Assembly: GCA_029168955.1 (NCBI GenBank)
Contig: JAPDOI010000879.1
Coordinates: 62,001 to 126,000, forward strand
DNA from: Aplectana chamaeleonis
Taxonomy: Eukaryota > Nematoda > Chromadorea > Rhabditida > Cosmocercidae
Length of the DNA stretch: 64,000 bases
Direction: 5' to 3'
Positions 9,274 to 20,124 of the stretch are shown piece by piece. The position numbers were made by a program, and so were the translations under genes. Under the pieces are notes generated by a model. It had not been told where the DNA came from. It saw only the letters and a program-made list of their open reading frames with translations, and ran no database searches. Position 1 is the first letter of the stretch. Each line of letters begins with the position of its first letter.

Positions 9274-9773
9274 TATAGTTGTACACGAACAAAGTTTTCG
9301 AAAGATTTTTCGAATTTTTTCCGTTCGTTTTCGTTCGTTCGGGATTTCTTCGAACGAAATGTTTTCAAATTTCGAAAATTTTTCAATTTTCGTTCGTTCG
9401 AAATTTGGTCAAACGAATTTTTTTTTTAATTTCGTTTGTTCGAAATTTTCCGAACAAAAATTTTTCAATTTTCGTTTGTTCAAAATCCGATTTTTTCGAA
9501 ATTTTTCGAAATTTCGAAATTTTTGACAAAGTTCGAAAAAATTTCGAAATTTTCGACGAGTTTCGAAAAAATAGGAAATTTCGAAAAAAAATCAGAATTT
9601 CGATTAGTTTCGAATTGCGTTCGTTCGACCTCCGAAATCTCGAAATTTTTTCATTTTTCTTTCGTTCGAAATTTTTTCGTACGAAATTTTTTCATTTTTC
9701 GTTCGAAAAGATTTCGAACGAAAAAATTTCGATTTTCGTTCGTTCGAAATTTTTTCGAAATTGTACAACTCCA
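9274..9773 (+). mobile_element. 500-bp MITE made of TTCGAACG-type palindromes
   Basis: Begins TATAGTTGTACACGAAC and ends AAATTGTACAACTCCA, giving inverted AGTTGTAC termini. Flanked by an exact 8-bp direct repeat, CCACGCTC, at 9266-9273 and 9774-9781. The interior is almost entirely permutations of TTTTCGAAA, TTTCGTTCG and CGAACGAAA, so it could fold on itself almost anywhere. The long open frames here come from this low complexity and are not genes. A second copy lies inverted at 13418-13853. Confidence 0.85.
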
Positions 9774-9849
9774 CCACGCTCCCATTCGCTCGCTCACTCG
9801 CCTGCTCACTCGCTCGCTTCGCAGGCTTTTTACTATGCCGACGCCCTAA

Positions 9850-10333
9850 AGGCAGCATTCACTCTCGAAAATGATATCAATTTTATGGAATGAATCGAAG
9901 GTCTGAAGCTATTAATATTCGGAGATAACGAAAAAACCGAAAAAAATCAACTGAAATGAAAATATAACGGTTCGTTCTATATTGGCCCAGAAGTGGACGA
10001 GTTGTACTGCTTTGGATGAAATAGCTGAGCTAGCGTCAAATTTGTTGGGATAACGACGCTACTGTACTCGTACGGCCCTTCTTGGAACTCTCACTACCTT
10101 AGACGTGTAAAAAATTAGCCAAAATGACCGTAATCGAGCATTGAACATTTGTATTGAGGGGCGGAGTCCGTATCGATGGGCGGGGAAAGGATGATTTTGT
10201 GACTCAATAAGGCTCAAATACGGTCATTTAAACTCGTTTTCAACTCTTCCAACTTCGTGAGGGCTCTTCTAGGGCCCGTACGACCCCACTAATGTAGTTA
10301 TCTCAACAACTTTTGCGAGCGTGTATGCGGCCT
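9850..10333 (+). mobile_element. 484-bp TTAA-flanked MITE, copy 1
   Basis: Starts AGGCAGCATTCACTCTCGAA and ends CGAGCGTGTATGCGGCCT, imperfect inverted termini, with CTAA on the left and TTAA on the right. Shares AGTGGACGAGTT, GAAATAGC..GAG.TAGCG and a CAACAACTTTTGCGAGCGTGT end with the element at 24069-27764, and its end with 18178-18279. TTAA targets are typical of piggyBac-type transposition; the superfamily is inferred from the target only. Confidence 0.72.
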
Positions 10334-10549
10334 TTAAGGGTACCTACACCCCGCATGAAATTTTTGGGGTGTTCTGGAAAAAAATTCAGATTCGGCTCGA
10401 AACGTGTATTAAGGAGTAATCTAGGGTGCTGAAAACGAATCTGGAGTCCGTTTGTCGAAATTATGAGGTTTACTGTAGGTTACGGTAGGTACCATGCCAT
10501 TTAGGGAGCAAAACGTACCACGATATTTCGAAAATCTACTAATGGACGT

Positions 10550-10905
10550 TGAATTCGCGTTCACCGCCCCGAATAACCCTCGCATAAAAATTTTGAATCA
10601 AATCTGAGACTCTGACTAAACTACCGTTTATCCACCGTAATCCACTGTAATCTGTCAAAAATCGATAAACGGACGTCAGTTTCGTGATCAGCACTCCAAA
10701 TAACCCCTCAGAGACACATTTTGAGCCATATCTATTGCAGCACACCTGAAATCGCGAATTGCCATCAAACTTTTCGCTGAAGGGAAGCTCTGAACGAATC
10801 AAGTCGAAAACTTCAGAGAATCGAGGACTAAATCCCAGATTCGCGATCAGCGCCCCAAATAACCCACCTGGGAGGATTTTAGGTCAAATCTGGAACTTTT
10901 TTTCG
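10550..10905. repeat. three diverged copies of a CRCCCYRAATAACCC-containing unit
   Basis: The segment GCGTTCACCGCCCCGAATAA, then GTGATCAGCACTCCAAATAA, then GCGATCAGCGCCCCAAATAA, each followed by a CAAATCTG-like end, recurs with spacings of about 127 and 159 bp. This is an old, decayed tandem repeat without coding content. Confidence 0.5.
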
Positions 10906-11123
10906 AAAGCTTTTGAAGCCCTCTAATTGGTATAATGAACAAATGTGAGCGATGTGTCTTTTTTTAGATCGTTATATATAGAGGATTAGTAGCAGATGAA
11001 GCCATAATTGGACTTTCATTCAACTTCTTTTCATCAATATTCCGCACCAACACCTGATCCCTATTCCAGTGAAGTTCTTCTACCCTTTGATGTCAGAAGA
11101 AATCTCCATAGGAAAGTCAGTCA

Positions 11124-11328
11124 AAGTCAGACTATATCGAAACCAGTTATACATGTTAATTAAGCCGTTCTACATTTGAAATTAGCTCGTACTATAGAGA
11201 AATTTTGCAAAATTGTCGTATTGATACTTTCTGACAGGATAGGAAGGCTAGAACGAAAAGCGTGCTCCAATGCAAAAATCTGTCCCACGGGTAATGAGTG
11301 AGGGGGAGGGATGGATAACATTATTCCC
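11124..11328 (-). repeat. dispersed repeat A, copy 2 (uninterrupted)
   Basis: Reverse complement of the repeat at 7884-8079. It reads straight through the site where copy 1 carries the Tc1-like insertion, so it supplies the empty-site reference. Its outer edge lies about 10 bp before the first topoisomerase II codons, placing the repeat boundary at the break point of that gene fragment. Confidence 0.7.
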
Positions 11329-11339
11329 AATTCATTACG

Positions 11340-11918
11340 AATGACAGCGATGACAGCGATTTCTTCATGGATGACTCTCCAAAGAAGAAGGCACCAAAGA
11401 AGCCAGCTGGAGAGAAGAAGGCCCCTGCCAAACCAAAGGAGCCCAAGGAGAAGAAAGATAAGATAGGTGTGTATGGCGATAAGTCTGAGGTGCTGAGCTA
11501 ATTTTCTCTGATTTTTTACATTATAGCCGACATTTCCATGACAATGACGGAAGAGGACAAGAATGTCTTCACAAATATCGATACGGCGTCCAAAGCTGGA
11601 AAGAAGATGGCTATTGAGGATATCTACCAGAAGAAATCGCAACTCGAACACATCCTCCTTCGTCCAGATACTTACATTGGATCTGTGGAGTACACGGAAA
11701 AAACCGTAAGTTTATATATTTGGTAGGTGACAGTAGCGAGTTTCTAAAGTTTGAACTTCAGTCCATGTGGATTTTCGACACGGAGAGTGAAAAACTCGTT
11801 CTGTAGGATGTGCAGTATTTGCCGGCATTGTACAAAATTTACAACGAAATTCTGTAAATGCAGGTGATTACAAACAACGAGATCCAAAGATGAACTGTAT
11901 CAAGATCACTATTGATAA
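11340..11918 (+). pseudogene. top-2: DNA topoisomerase II N-terminal fragment, broken
   Basis: Topoisomerase II passes one DNA duplex through another; its N-terminus is a GHKL ATPase. Three exons are visible: 11340-11466 (acidic then Lys-rich, DSPKKKAPKKPAGEKK), 11527-11705 (MTMTEED, then IYQKKSQLEHILLRPDTYIG, the family hallmark) and 11762-11918 (LPALYKIYNEIL, KQRDPKMNCIKITID). Introns at 11467-11526 and 11706-11761 have GT-AG ends and preserve phase (1 and 0). Damage: an in-frame TAG at 11804-11806, and a one-base deletion at about 11854/11855 where the ATP-site Val-Asn-Ala codons should read. No ATG or first exon is seen upstream (stop at 11316). A donor GTGAGT follows at 11919, but no further exon (remaining ATPase, TOPRIM, breakage-reunion Tyr domain) appears. 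Retained introns show a DNA-level copy, not a retrocopy. Confidence 0.88.
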
Positions 11919-11974
11919 GTGAGTTTGTGTATGTGCAATGCAACAGTAAAAGATCAAAGGGAATCTCTTGGGCT

Positions 11975-12150
11975 CTTTTTTTTTTAATGCCCCCGGGTAT
12001 AGTCTCCCTCCAGGGGTAGTATTCATCAACCAGCGGGAATCTCCGGGGAGGTTTTCGGACTAGCCGATGTATGCTGAGAGCGGACTTTAGACCTCCCTGG
12101 GAGGCTTTCACTGGTTTATGATTACGACCACAGGGTTCATGGCCATCGGA
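11975..12150 (-). repeat. possible retroposed fragment with an A-tail
   Basis: Read on the minus strand, a segment with CCTCCCAGGGAGGTC and GGAGACTATACCCGGGGGC ends in a run of nine or ten A. A 3' poly(A) next to an otherwise unexplained block is typical of retroposition. A similar wording (CCAGTGAGGACCTCCCTC) appears on the minus strand near 20750. No family assigned. Confidence 0.3.
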
Positions 12151-12159
12151 GAGAATTAA

Positions 12160-12580
12160 TTCCATGGTTGCCGCATTTCAGGATCAGATTCAGCGTTGAC
12201 AACAAGCTGATTGGGAGCGCAAACCTTTCACCCTTTGCCGGTTGGGAACCCTTCGAGAACGGAAACCTAATTGGTGGTGCTGCGCTCACTGCCATTTCTG
12301 TAAAGGACTTAAAGGATGGCTTTGCCCCCTCCCCCTTCCCGCCCACCCCCCCCCTTCAGCCACTGTTGAGAAAGGAAGCGCACCGTTAACCAGACTCCGA
12401 TCGGGAGTGTGGCCCCCTAAACCGCTCCTGATTGGGTGTGCGGTCCCTCATTGTCAGAAACATTCGATCAGAAAAGTAGCAGTTCCGCCTTCTAGTGATT
12501 GGGGTATCTGCTTTCGATAGGGACTGCGCCACTCTCTACCATCTTTGGCGGCAAGTGTGTGTGTTCTCAGCCGTAGTTAT
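12160..12580. other. no gene recognised; C-rich low-complexity patch
   Basis: Contains a CCCCCTCCCCCTTCCC tract at about 12325-12357 and repeated words GATTGGGAGYG and GATCGGGAGTGTGG. A GATCGGGAG word recurs near 17011. No supportable coding frame. Confidence 0.4.
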
Positions 12581-12584
12581 TTAA

Positions 12585-14015
12585 AGGCAGTGCTCACGGT
12601 GAAAAAGTTGTCCTTTTTTGACTAAAACGTAATAAGCTTCGGGTCCCTCTGATAAAAATAAGAGGCGAAATGCGACGAAAAACGGTCGGGAAGTGGGTGA
12701 AAATTTCGTGGGCCAGCCAATCCATATGGCCACTCTGCCCAAGTTCTACAACAGTTGTCCTGCATTCGTTTTGCCGTAGGAACAGGCACCGAATTTTTGA
12801 ATATTTTTTTGTCGCCAAAGGTTCTAACATCCCAGCATGTACATTGGCCCCTCTTATTTCTAAAGACTTTTTGGTACAGAAAACAGAAAGCAATGCCGCT
12901 TTCATAAGAATTTTGAAGCGCCCTTCGACACTGGCAGCGAACTCCTACGGCAGAAAACGACGATCGCGGTCAAGTACAGGAGCTGTTTTGTGCGGTGGGA
13001 GAGACGGTCTAGAGCGAGGCGGTCTCCTACAGGATACGCTGCAGCATCGCTTACCTTGAGTCTCCTACAGGACAAAACAGTTCCGGTAGTTGACCGGGAT
13101 CGCGCATGTTGAACGATTGATCGAACCCGGGCGCTCTACGATACGCGTGCGCATCGGGTGGAGAGCCGATTCGCCCGCCGGATTTTCTCTTTCATGACGA
13201 GTGAGGGAGGAATGGTATAGTGGCTTCATCCCTTACAGTGATTTTTGCCGTTGATGAAATTTTCAAAGGTGAAGTGTGACATGCTTCGATATTCAGCAAT
13301 ACGAAGACCAGGCTATTTTGGTTAGATTCCCAAAAACGTTATTCGAAATTCCTTCCAAGAATTCGTTGAACTACAGTACAAGATCCGGTCTCCTACAGGG
13401 GAATAATTGGACTCCTAGAGTTGTACAATTTCGAAAAAAATGTCGAACGAACGAAAATCGAAATTTTTTCGTTCGAAATATTTTCGAACGAATGAAAAAT
13501 GAAAAAATTTCGTTCGAAAAAAAAATCGAACGAACGAAAATTAGGAAAAAATTCGTTCGAAGAATTTTCGAACGAACGAAATTCAAAAAACTTCCGAATT
13601 TTTGGAGGTCGAATGAACGAAATTTGACACTAATCAAAATTTCAATTTTTTTTCCGAAATTTCGGATTTTTTTTCGAAATTCGTCGGAAATTTAGAATTT
13701 TTTTATTTCGAAATTTGTACGAAAGTATTCGGAACGAACGAATTTTGAAAAAAAAATTTGCTCGACGAAATTCGGAACGAACGAAAACGAACGAAAAAAA
13801 TTTCGAAAAGTCTTTTGAAATTTCTTCGAAAATTTCGTTCGTATACAACTATAACTCCTATATAGGAAAAACCGGGACTTTTATCTCAGAGGAGACTAGG
13901 ACCCCCAGGATTCTCCCGTAGGAGTCCGCTGCCAGTGCCGGAGCCTCTACTTAATGGACTTACCTACCCAAAAACATTTAAAACTACAAAACGGTTCTTA
14001 TCGCGAACACTGCCT
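12585..14015. mobile_element. TTAA-type MITE hosting the palindrome-rich element
   Basis: Left end AGGCAGTGCTCACGGTGA after TTAA at 12581-12584. Right end TCGCGAACACTGCCT followed by CTAA. The termini match over about 13 bases with some mismatch. The element at 13418-13853 sits inside; without it and its duplication the host would be about 988 bp. The interior is unrecognised, with repeated TCTCCTACAGG words at 13023, 13062 and 13389. Confidence 0.45.
13418..13853 (-). mobile_element. 436-bp palindrome-rich MITE, inverted second copy
   Basis: Reverse-oriented relative of 9274-9773: it starts GAGTTGTACAATTTCG and ends CGTTCGTATACAACTATA. Exact 7-bp direct repeats ACTCCTA flank it at 13411-13417 and 13854-13860. 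The interior is the same mixture of TTCGAACG and TTTTCGAAA words but shorter. Two copies with independent target duplications establish it as a transposed unit and not simple low-complexity sequence. Confidence 0.85.
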
Positions 14016-14019
14016 CTAA

Positions 14020-14870
14020 AGGTGTTAACTTCATTTTTTCGATTGAGAATGCTGCTCTTTCGCCGCTTGCTCGTCAGAGGTGTGGTCCATTTCTTCATGT
14101 AAATCGAGAAGGCAGCCTTTCAAAAGAGTCGGTTGCAAGTGAATGCAGCTCCTTTGAAAGTTCCGAATGGGAGAGCGGCTCGTGGGTTAGTTTTCGATTG
14201 TGAGGGCAGTCCACCCCGGGTGTACTGCAGTTCTCCCGTCGCAACTCGGCGAGTCCGTCGCGCGCGGTGTATGGGCGCAAAAGGCAATGTTCAGCAGCAT
14301 AAAGGACTTTAGAATCGGAGCGCGTGAGCGTGCACATGAAGGTTCTCACAATTACGAGACCATTGAAGAGAGGGCTGTTGATCTTCGAAAAAAATACGGT
14401 TGTTTCTAAAGGCACTTTTAGTTCTTCTTCATATACTCCTACAAGTATCTCCGTAATCGGTTCCGTTTTTATCGATGCGAGCAATAAGTACTTTTTATAT
14501 GAAGATCTTTTCCGCAGTGATAATTAATCCTGCAAGGTGGTACTTTATTCCTATGTGTAAACAAAGGGTAAACAAGGAAGTGAATGGAAGAAATTACGAA
14601 TACAGCAATAGGTCGGAAGGGTTATCTTTGGTCGGAAATTGAATAAACAATGCTGTGCGCGATAACGCGCCCTAAGTGTAATGATCACGATAGAGAGAAC
14701 TCGTCGCCGACCCTCGCGAAGCTCGCCGCGGCTCGACTGGCCTGGCCCTTATCGAGAGAACCGCTGGTCTCCCGTCCACCCCTCCTCAGCCATTTCTGCT
14801 TTGGAGTGATGCTGCCAGAGTTGAGCAGGCCGTTGCGCCAATTTTCGGCGTAGCTACGACCCCCTCCCCG
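14020..14870. other. no gene recognised
   Basis: Frames of 60-130 codons are open on both strands around 14095-14530, but there is no clear start, splice pattern or family motif. A short TCTAAAGGCAC word at 14405 resembles a MITE end, without a visible partner. Confidence 0.35.
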
Positions 14871-14877
14871 TTGACTA

Positions 14878-14936
14878 GAATTTTTAAAAGGTTTCCAAAA
14901 TTTCTACGATCCTCTCCCCAGTTAAAAAAATTCCTT
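14878..14936. repeat. end of a two-copy tandem duplication of about 50-60 bp
   Basis: CTACGACCCCCTCCCCGTTG...TTTTTAAAAGG just upstream (from about 14855) is repeated as CTACGATCCTCTCCCCAGTT...AAAAAAATTCC. The second copy runs directly into the TTAA of the next MITE. Confidence 0.5.
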
Positions 14937-14938
14937 AA

Positions 14939-15404
14939 AGGCACAGTCCAACCTCAAAATCAATTTTTCGTTTTTCTGCCTATCTTGGAGAAAATTTCAC
15001 GCTGATCACAACGGTGTCTCCAGAACCGCTCAGTACTCATTACGAACGGAGTTACGGCTCCTCGAAAGTTTCAATGTTGAACGGCTAGAAGTTTGCGGAC
15101 GAGTTGTCTCGAACCTGTATTTTCACGTTATTCGCGGCCATCGTTCTAAAGCACTCCACAATCTAAAGCCAGACCAAAAACAAATCGAAGAACATAGGTT
15201 TGAGTTCAGATCATCTCTTCCCTATTGAGGTCGGAAGCCTGTCATTGGGCGTTACCCATTTTTTCTTTCAAGGGGGCGTGGTCGACTTTTTCCTAGCTGT
15301 TTCTCCCTTATTCGAGCGAAATGAGATTTCGCGCTTGGCAGGGTTGCTATAGACGGCGACCGGACCATAACATCAAAAATTACCTCTGAGGTTGGACTGT
15401 GCCT
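14939..15404 (+). mobile_element. 466-bp TTAA-flanked MITE (AGGCACAGTCC family)
   Basis: Left end AGGCACAGTCCAACCTCA and right end TGAGGTTGGACTGTGCCT are near-perfect inverted repeats. Flanks are TTAA (14935-14938) and TCAA (15405-15408). The right arm carries CGCGCTTGGCAGGGTTGCTA, shared with 3782-5208. The middle, with GGAGTTACGGCTCCTCGAAA and GGACGAGTTGTC, is shared with 27769-28140 and, inverted, with 30115-30597. There is no coding frame. Confidence 0.82.
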
Positions 15405-15409
15405 TCAAG

Positions 15410-18170
15410 CTTTTTTTGAGACAGAAAAAAATTGGAAAACGTTCAAATTTGTGGTAAAATTCGGTCCATTCCAACGAGCCCCCCCCATTTTTCTCTTTTC
15501 CCAAGAACTTTCCAATCATTTTACGACCCCCCGTCGCGCCCAGTTGCAACCCTGCACATCCCTGGTTGCTGCTCAGCTGCTTTCGATCTTGTCGAGAGTC
15601 GGCTTCTTAACAATCTTCCGATTAGTAGTCTGTTTCGAGTACAGTTACGAAGATTCGGGGGGCGAAAGATATTTAAGCGTTGGAGAGCGTTTTCCTCCCG
15701 CCCTTTAAAATGAGCTCAGGAGTCCTGCTAGGCCAGCCGCGATCGGCGCGTGCACAATTAAGGTTTTAGGGAAATAGCAAATCTTTGAACTATGAAAAAT
15801 CCCTAAATTTAATACTAGTCGTAAGGATCGAAACCCTGAATAGACGAAATTCTCGAATGCCTTCTGAATTTCACACACTACAGGGTTCCTGTCCCTGTCC
15901 GGAAATCGGGGAAACCTTCGGACAAATGCGAACTTAACACTGAATCCAGCACATCGCAAGCGCAGGTGACACCCAAAAACCTATTTTGTTAACGCATAGC
16001 TTTTGCCCTCACATGTTATCCTACAATCAGTGACAACTGTTATAATTATACTACAAAATAGTAGAGTGTGAGTAGAAGCCTCAGAGAACTGCTTGGGGCT
16101 ACTTTCACGGAACTCTGAAGAGCAAAAATGCCCATGGCTCAAATAAACATACTGGAGAAGGGTGTCAGAAAAGAATTCGCATCCACGTCAAGATTTCTCC
16201 ACTATCGGGATTTTTAAAAGGTTTAATACGTGTGCAACCGTTTTCCAAATGTCCTCAAGGGATTGAAACACCGCGTGGGTAAATATTTAAGGTGGGTGCG
16301 AATTTTTTCTTCGTCCCCCCATCTCCCGTATTTCAACGGTGCTATCGCACCGGGGGCCACTGTAGTACCGCAATTGGCCACGCCTATTTTTTCGTGCCGC
16401 AAAGACTGTCCTGATTTTGGCGAGGAAGGAAATCTAGGGTCGATGCTCAAATTCAGTGCGGCACAGTAAAATGGACGTGGCCAAGTGCATCGCACCATAG
16501 TGCCCCCCGCTAGGATAGCATCATTTCAACCTACTCCAAACTGCCACACCACCCAAGGGTGTGGCACTACATGCTCGTATGTCTCCCAGCATACGGTACC
16601 TATGATAATTTTGTAAATAAAAAGTAATTTATCTAACAGTGTTGTATTCAAAGTGTTCTTGGTTGAACTGATTTTCCTCATGGCATTTCCAAACACAATT
16701 CACATTTGGCAAAATCAGTTGTCTTTGCCGTCAAGCAGACCTGTTACCTCTGTACTGGTATTTCATTTAACATGAGCACGCACTTTCTAAAGAATGCAAT
16801 TTTTTTGCCGTCTATCTTCTAATCGATAAAAACGGCGCGACATGCAATTGGTACGGGTAGGAAAACGCGCCCCAATGCCAAAATATCTTTCGCCCCGATG
16901 CTCCGTGACTTTACTCGTCTGTTTCCACACCTAGTAATTTTCTTCGAACGTGCTGCTTTTTCACTGCCTATCAATCTGCAGTGCCCCCCCCTCCTCTATC
17001 GCCACCGTGCGATCGGGAGCTCGCCCCTCCTAACCAGTTTTCTGTATGATTACACGATATTCACACGAAAACACGAGGTGTCGTAAGATCCCTATCTAAA
17101 ATTAGTCATTCAGAAAAGGATTCTGCGTTTTCCCCGCTCAACTCAACTCTTTCGACGTTTTTTCTATTCTGGCTTTGCGAGACAATGGATGGCAGGGAAG
17201 GCATAAAGAGTTTCTTTAGAAATGAATTATGTGAAGGGATCGTAAATGTAGGGTTTAGAAACGAAATTTCGGGACTCACATTTTAGCCGTACCACGGCAT
17301 TGTGGGAACTTCTTTAAGCTTCCTCATTTTTGCCATTGTTGGAATGGTTCAACTGGCTTCTCCCACGGAGAAGTGTAGTTGAAATTTTGCCGGAAGTTTT
17401 GCATGGGCAGTTCTTGAATATGAGATTTTTTTGCGTCTCCGTGGTATTATTTCAAATGAGGGCTATTCTCTCAAAACATGACTAATACGATTCCAAACGC
17501 ATAGCAGTTATTCGCCATCAGAAGATATTCTGAATCGTATACCCTTGTGAAAAAACAATCACTATCAAGATTTTTCTGAAGACCGAAAACTAAATGGATT
17601 ATGGCATATTTTCTGAAAATTTACCCCTATTAAACTAATCGCTCTACAACCCATCTAAATATGTTCTTTATGGACTTTGACAAAGTACAACTGATTCACG
17701 AATTCGGCATTTTTTCGTTAAAGTCGAAGAGAGACACGTGATAGGTGCGAAATTGCATAATTTCATTTCGAATTCATTCCCAGAAAAATTCTGGTAAAGA
17801 TTATTTCTTACAATGTAATACAACCATTCAGAAGAGCTTCTAATGAAGAATATGTGTTACGGATTTGGGATATTAATATCTACATTTCCAGGGTATAGTT
17901 CTATTCTGAAATTTGACAACGGAATTATTAATAAATTCCATATCGGCACTGAATCGAAAGAGTGGAGTGATTGGCCACTACGCGAAAATAAGATCTCTCA
18001 ATCAAATCAGGCGATCTCTCGTGTTGTCTACCACTTGGCTGTGCTATTTCTCTCCTTGATCGTTTGCTCCCTCAGGATCGGTGATTCAATGTGTTCCCGG
18101 TTGACGGAGGCGAAATACAGCTGAGGCGGGCAATTACAGGGGTAGGAATCGGTTATCACCGATGTAAAGT
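15410..18170. other. long stretch without a recognised gene
   Basis: No frame shows recognisable protein content. Notable small items: a stem-loop GCCACACC/GGTGTGGC at 16543-16565 inside a larger TAGTGCC/GGCACTA inverted pair (about 16497-16569), and an AATAAA at about 16616, which may be chance in A/T-rich DNA. An open frame at 17843-18124 has a hydrophobic run (HLAVLFLSLIVCSL) but no start context or family match. Confidence 0.4.
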
Positions 18171-18177
18171 AGTTAGG

Positions 18178-18279
18178 ACTCGATTCTGATACTTCCAAAT
18201 GCGTGAGCGTTGTGATGCAAGCGGTACGGTTAGGTTTACGTTGCTACCTCAACAACGTTTACGAGCGTGTATGCTGCAT
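18178..18279 (+). mobile_element. 3' remnant of the TTAA-flanked MITE family of 9850-10333
   Basis: ACCTCAACAACGTTTACGAG followed by CGTGTATGCTGCAT and TTAA matches the right end of 9850-10333 and 24069-27764. The left end cannot be found, so this is a truncated copy. The left limit is approximate. Confidence 0.55.
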
Positions 18280-18289
18280 TTAAACATGT

Positions 18290-18745
18290 GTGCGTGTGTG
18301 AAGCAAGGCATGTGATAACCCATAACATACTCAAGTCTTATCAAGTATCGCTAAGCCCAGGCCGGGAAATGTATGAAAACAGTATCCGCGAAAAGGTCAT
18401 GTCATGAGATCTATGACCGCTACTGTATGTAATAATTATTCCTTTGCATGTTATTTATGCACATAGGTGATGCAATGCTACATAGGTGCTCTACGTGATC
18501 TTAAGGCAAGTGCTACCGTTAGGTAAATATGGAGCTGTATATATAGGTAGGATAGGGAGAAAAGAATGCTTATGAGAGAAAGTAGAAATACATAAATTAG
18601 TGTTCAGTTGTTTTTTTTGAATAGGTGACTACTGGGAAAGGTGTCTCTGTATAATACTATACTCTGTGATCCAGATGATATGCGTATATTACCTGTGAAT
18701 GATTTCGAAACCTGTTAAGGTCTTTCTTTCTGTAATATTATTTTG
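18290..18745. other. no gene recognised
   Basis: Short GTGTGCGTGTGTG tract at the start; the rest is A/T-rich without a supportable feature. Confidence 0.4.
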
Positions 18746-18747
18746 TC

Positions 18748-18925
18748 TCATACTTTTTCACTTGTTCTTTGTTGTTTGTTTTGTGTATTAAAAAATAGCC
18801 ATGTTTGTCTAATGTATGGTTGTGTACCTTCTTTCTCATACTTTGTTTTGTTTTTTTCTTTGTTTTTTCGCATTAAAATTTTGCCATGCTTGTATAATAT
18901 GTGGTTGTGTACCTGTACAATGTCG
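18748..18925. repeat. two tandem copies of about 88 bp
   Basis: TCATACTTT...TTTGTTTTGTG, ATTAAAA, GCCATG.TTGT and TGGTTGTGTACCT recur in the same order in two adjacent blocks. Copies are diverged and T-rich. The open frames on both strands are by-products. Confidence 0.6.
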
Positions 18926-19139
18926 AAGAGGATGAACGAGCTCTCATCGTATAGTAAGATCCAATTTAGTGACTGGGGCACGATTAGAGCTCTTTTTTTG
19001 AACCGGGGCTAAAAAATTCCAATAACTGCAGCAAGGGAGACGAAAAAACTTTAGCAAGGCAGAAGTATGGAGAGATTAGGCATGACCTTCCTTGCTAATA
19101 TACGGTAGCTTTTCAACACGCCTTGCAACCCGAGGATGA

Positions 19140-19262
19140 CTCCCTTGCTAAAAATTAGGGGTCTTTGCAGGCTCCTTGTATTTGAAGCATAGCCTTGCAA
19201 AAAATAGCGAGTCTTTGCAGGCCCCTTGTATTTCAAACATAGCCCCCTTGCTAAAATCTTCG
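19140..19262. repeat. two and a fraction tandem copies of about 52-55 bp
   Basis: The order CCCTTGCTAAAAAT, AGTCTTTGCAGGC, CCTTGTATTT, AAGCATAG repeats twice and begins a third time. Further CCTTGCTA and CCTTGCAA words spread from 19030 to 19400, and the same word occurs at 1355-1420. Confidence 0.6.
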
Positions 19263-19445
19263 ACTCGATGCTTTGTGAATTCTTCTCCTCTCTTGAAGGC
19301 CCATGCAAGGGGCCTGTGAACGCCCAGGGAACGCCCCTTTTCACCATCAAGGCAATGATTAACCCTTGCGCCTGTCCTGCTAGCCGCTTGCTGATATCGG
19401 ATTGCCTGAGGAGCCTGAACTGTGCCTTTAAAAAAATCTATTTGA

Positions 19446-19849
19446 AGGTAGTTTTCACGATCAAATATGGCTGCCGAGTTTTCCTATTTAATGTCTTCTT
19501 TCGGTTCAGTGTGGGAAGACCTATGCCAAAACACCTATGCCAAAGACCCACAAAACCCATTGGTGGTGAATTTAAAACAATCCTAAATCGGTAGTTTTGC
19601 TCGTGAACGAGTCTAGTGCCCGGCATAGATGATTTGGTGCATCAGAGAATTTCGACCAAGCACAGCATAAATCTCTGAATTCTCTGGGCGGCGTTGTTCA
19701 CCTCTTCACGAATTAGCTTCTTTGTGCCTCATAATTTTATTTTTCAGCGCGCTTTTCGCCGCAAAACCTTTACAGCTCTTCCGCGTTTTCAAACAAAGGG
19801 GATTTTTGCATTTTTTTTTGAAAATTTTTTTCCATCGTAGACACTGCCT
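19446..19849. mobile_element. 404-bp TTAA-type MITE, AGGCAGTG termini
   Basis: Left end AGGTAGTTTTCACGATCAAA after TTGA. Right end TTTCCATCGTAGACACTGCCT before TCAA. The termini are imperfect inverted repeats of the AGGCAGTG.TCACGATGG type seen also at 21799. Just outside, CTGTGCCTTTAA at 19420-19431 looks like the end of another family member whose partner I could not find. Confidence 0.5.
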
Positions 19850-20054
19850 TCAATGATTTTCAGGCAGCGCCTCGATGCCTCCTTCAGAGAAACTTATGTC
19901 TTTGACACGTGTAGAAACTTGCGCCGCGGGGAACAGATATTCACCACTAAAACGCTTTTTATTTTTGCAAAAAAAGTTCTCGCACGATAAAAATATTAAT
20001 CCTCCACATTTTACGAGATGAAAACGATTATTTTACAAGAGTGCAAAAACTACA

Positions 20055-20122
20055 AATGCGGCATAGATTCGAAACCATGATCCCATTCCTTGCAGCAGTA
20101 ACCACTGTCGCTGCGCCAACCG
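20055..20122 (-). repeat. tRNA-like segment, SINE head or tRNA relic
   Basis: On the minus strand TGGCGCAGCGACAGTGG resembles a Pol III A box. About 25 nt later GGTTTCGAATC resembles a B box, with a T-arm CATGG/CTATG that can pair. The T-loop has one base too many, and the acceptor and D stems do not pair, so this is not an intact tRNA gene. The Cys-rich frame overlapping it (20050-20274, minus) is best explained by this sequence. Confidence 0.35.
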
Positions 20123-20124
20123 GT

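Noticed and set aside
9137..9893. Long Phe/Ser/Arg-rich open frames on the plus strand
   Set aside because: They are translations of the TTCGAACG palindrome-rich element; three overlapping frames look alike and none has real domain content.
11340..11918. Functional topoisomerase II gene
   Set aside because: In-frame TAG, a one-base deletion, no first exon and no downstream domains.
13090..13170. tRNA gene on the minus strand, from GGGTTCGATCAA
   Set aside because: The T-arm bases do not pair and no A box lies at the right distance.
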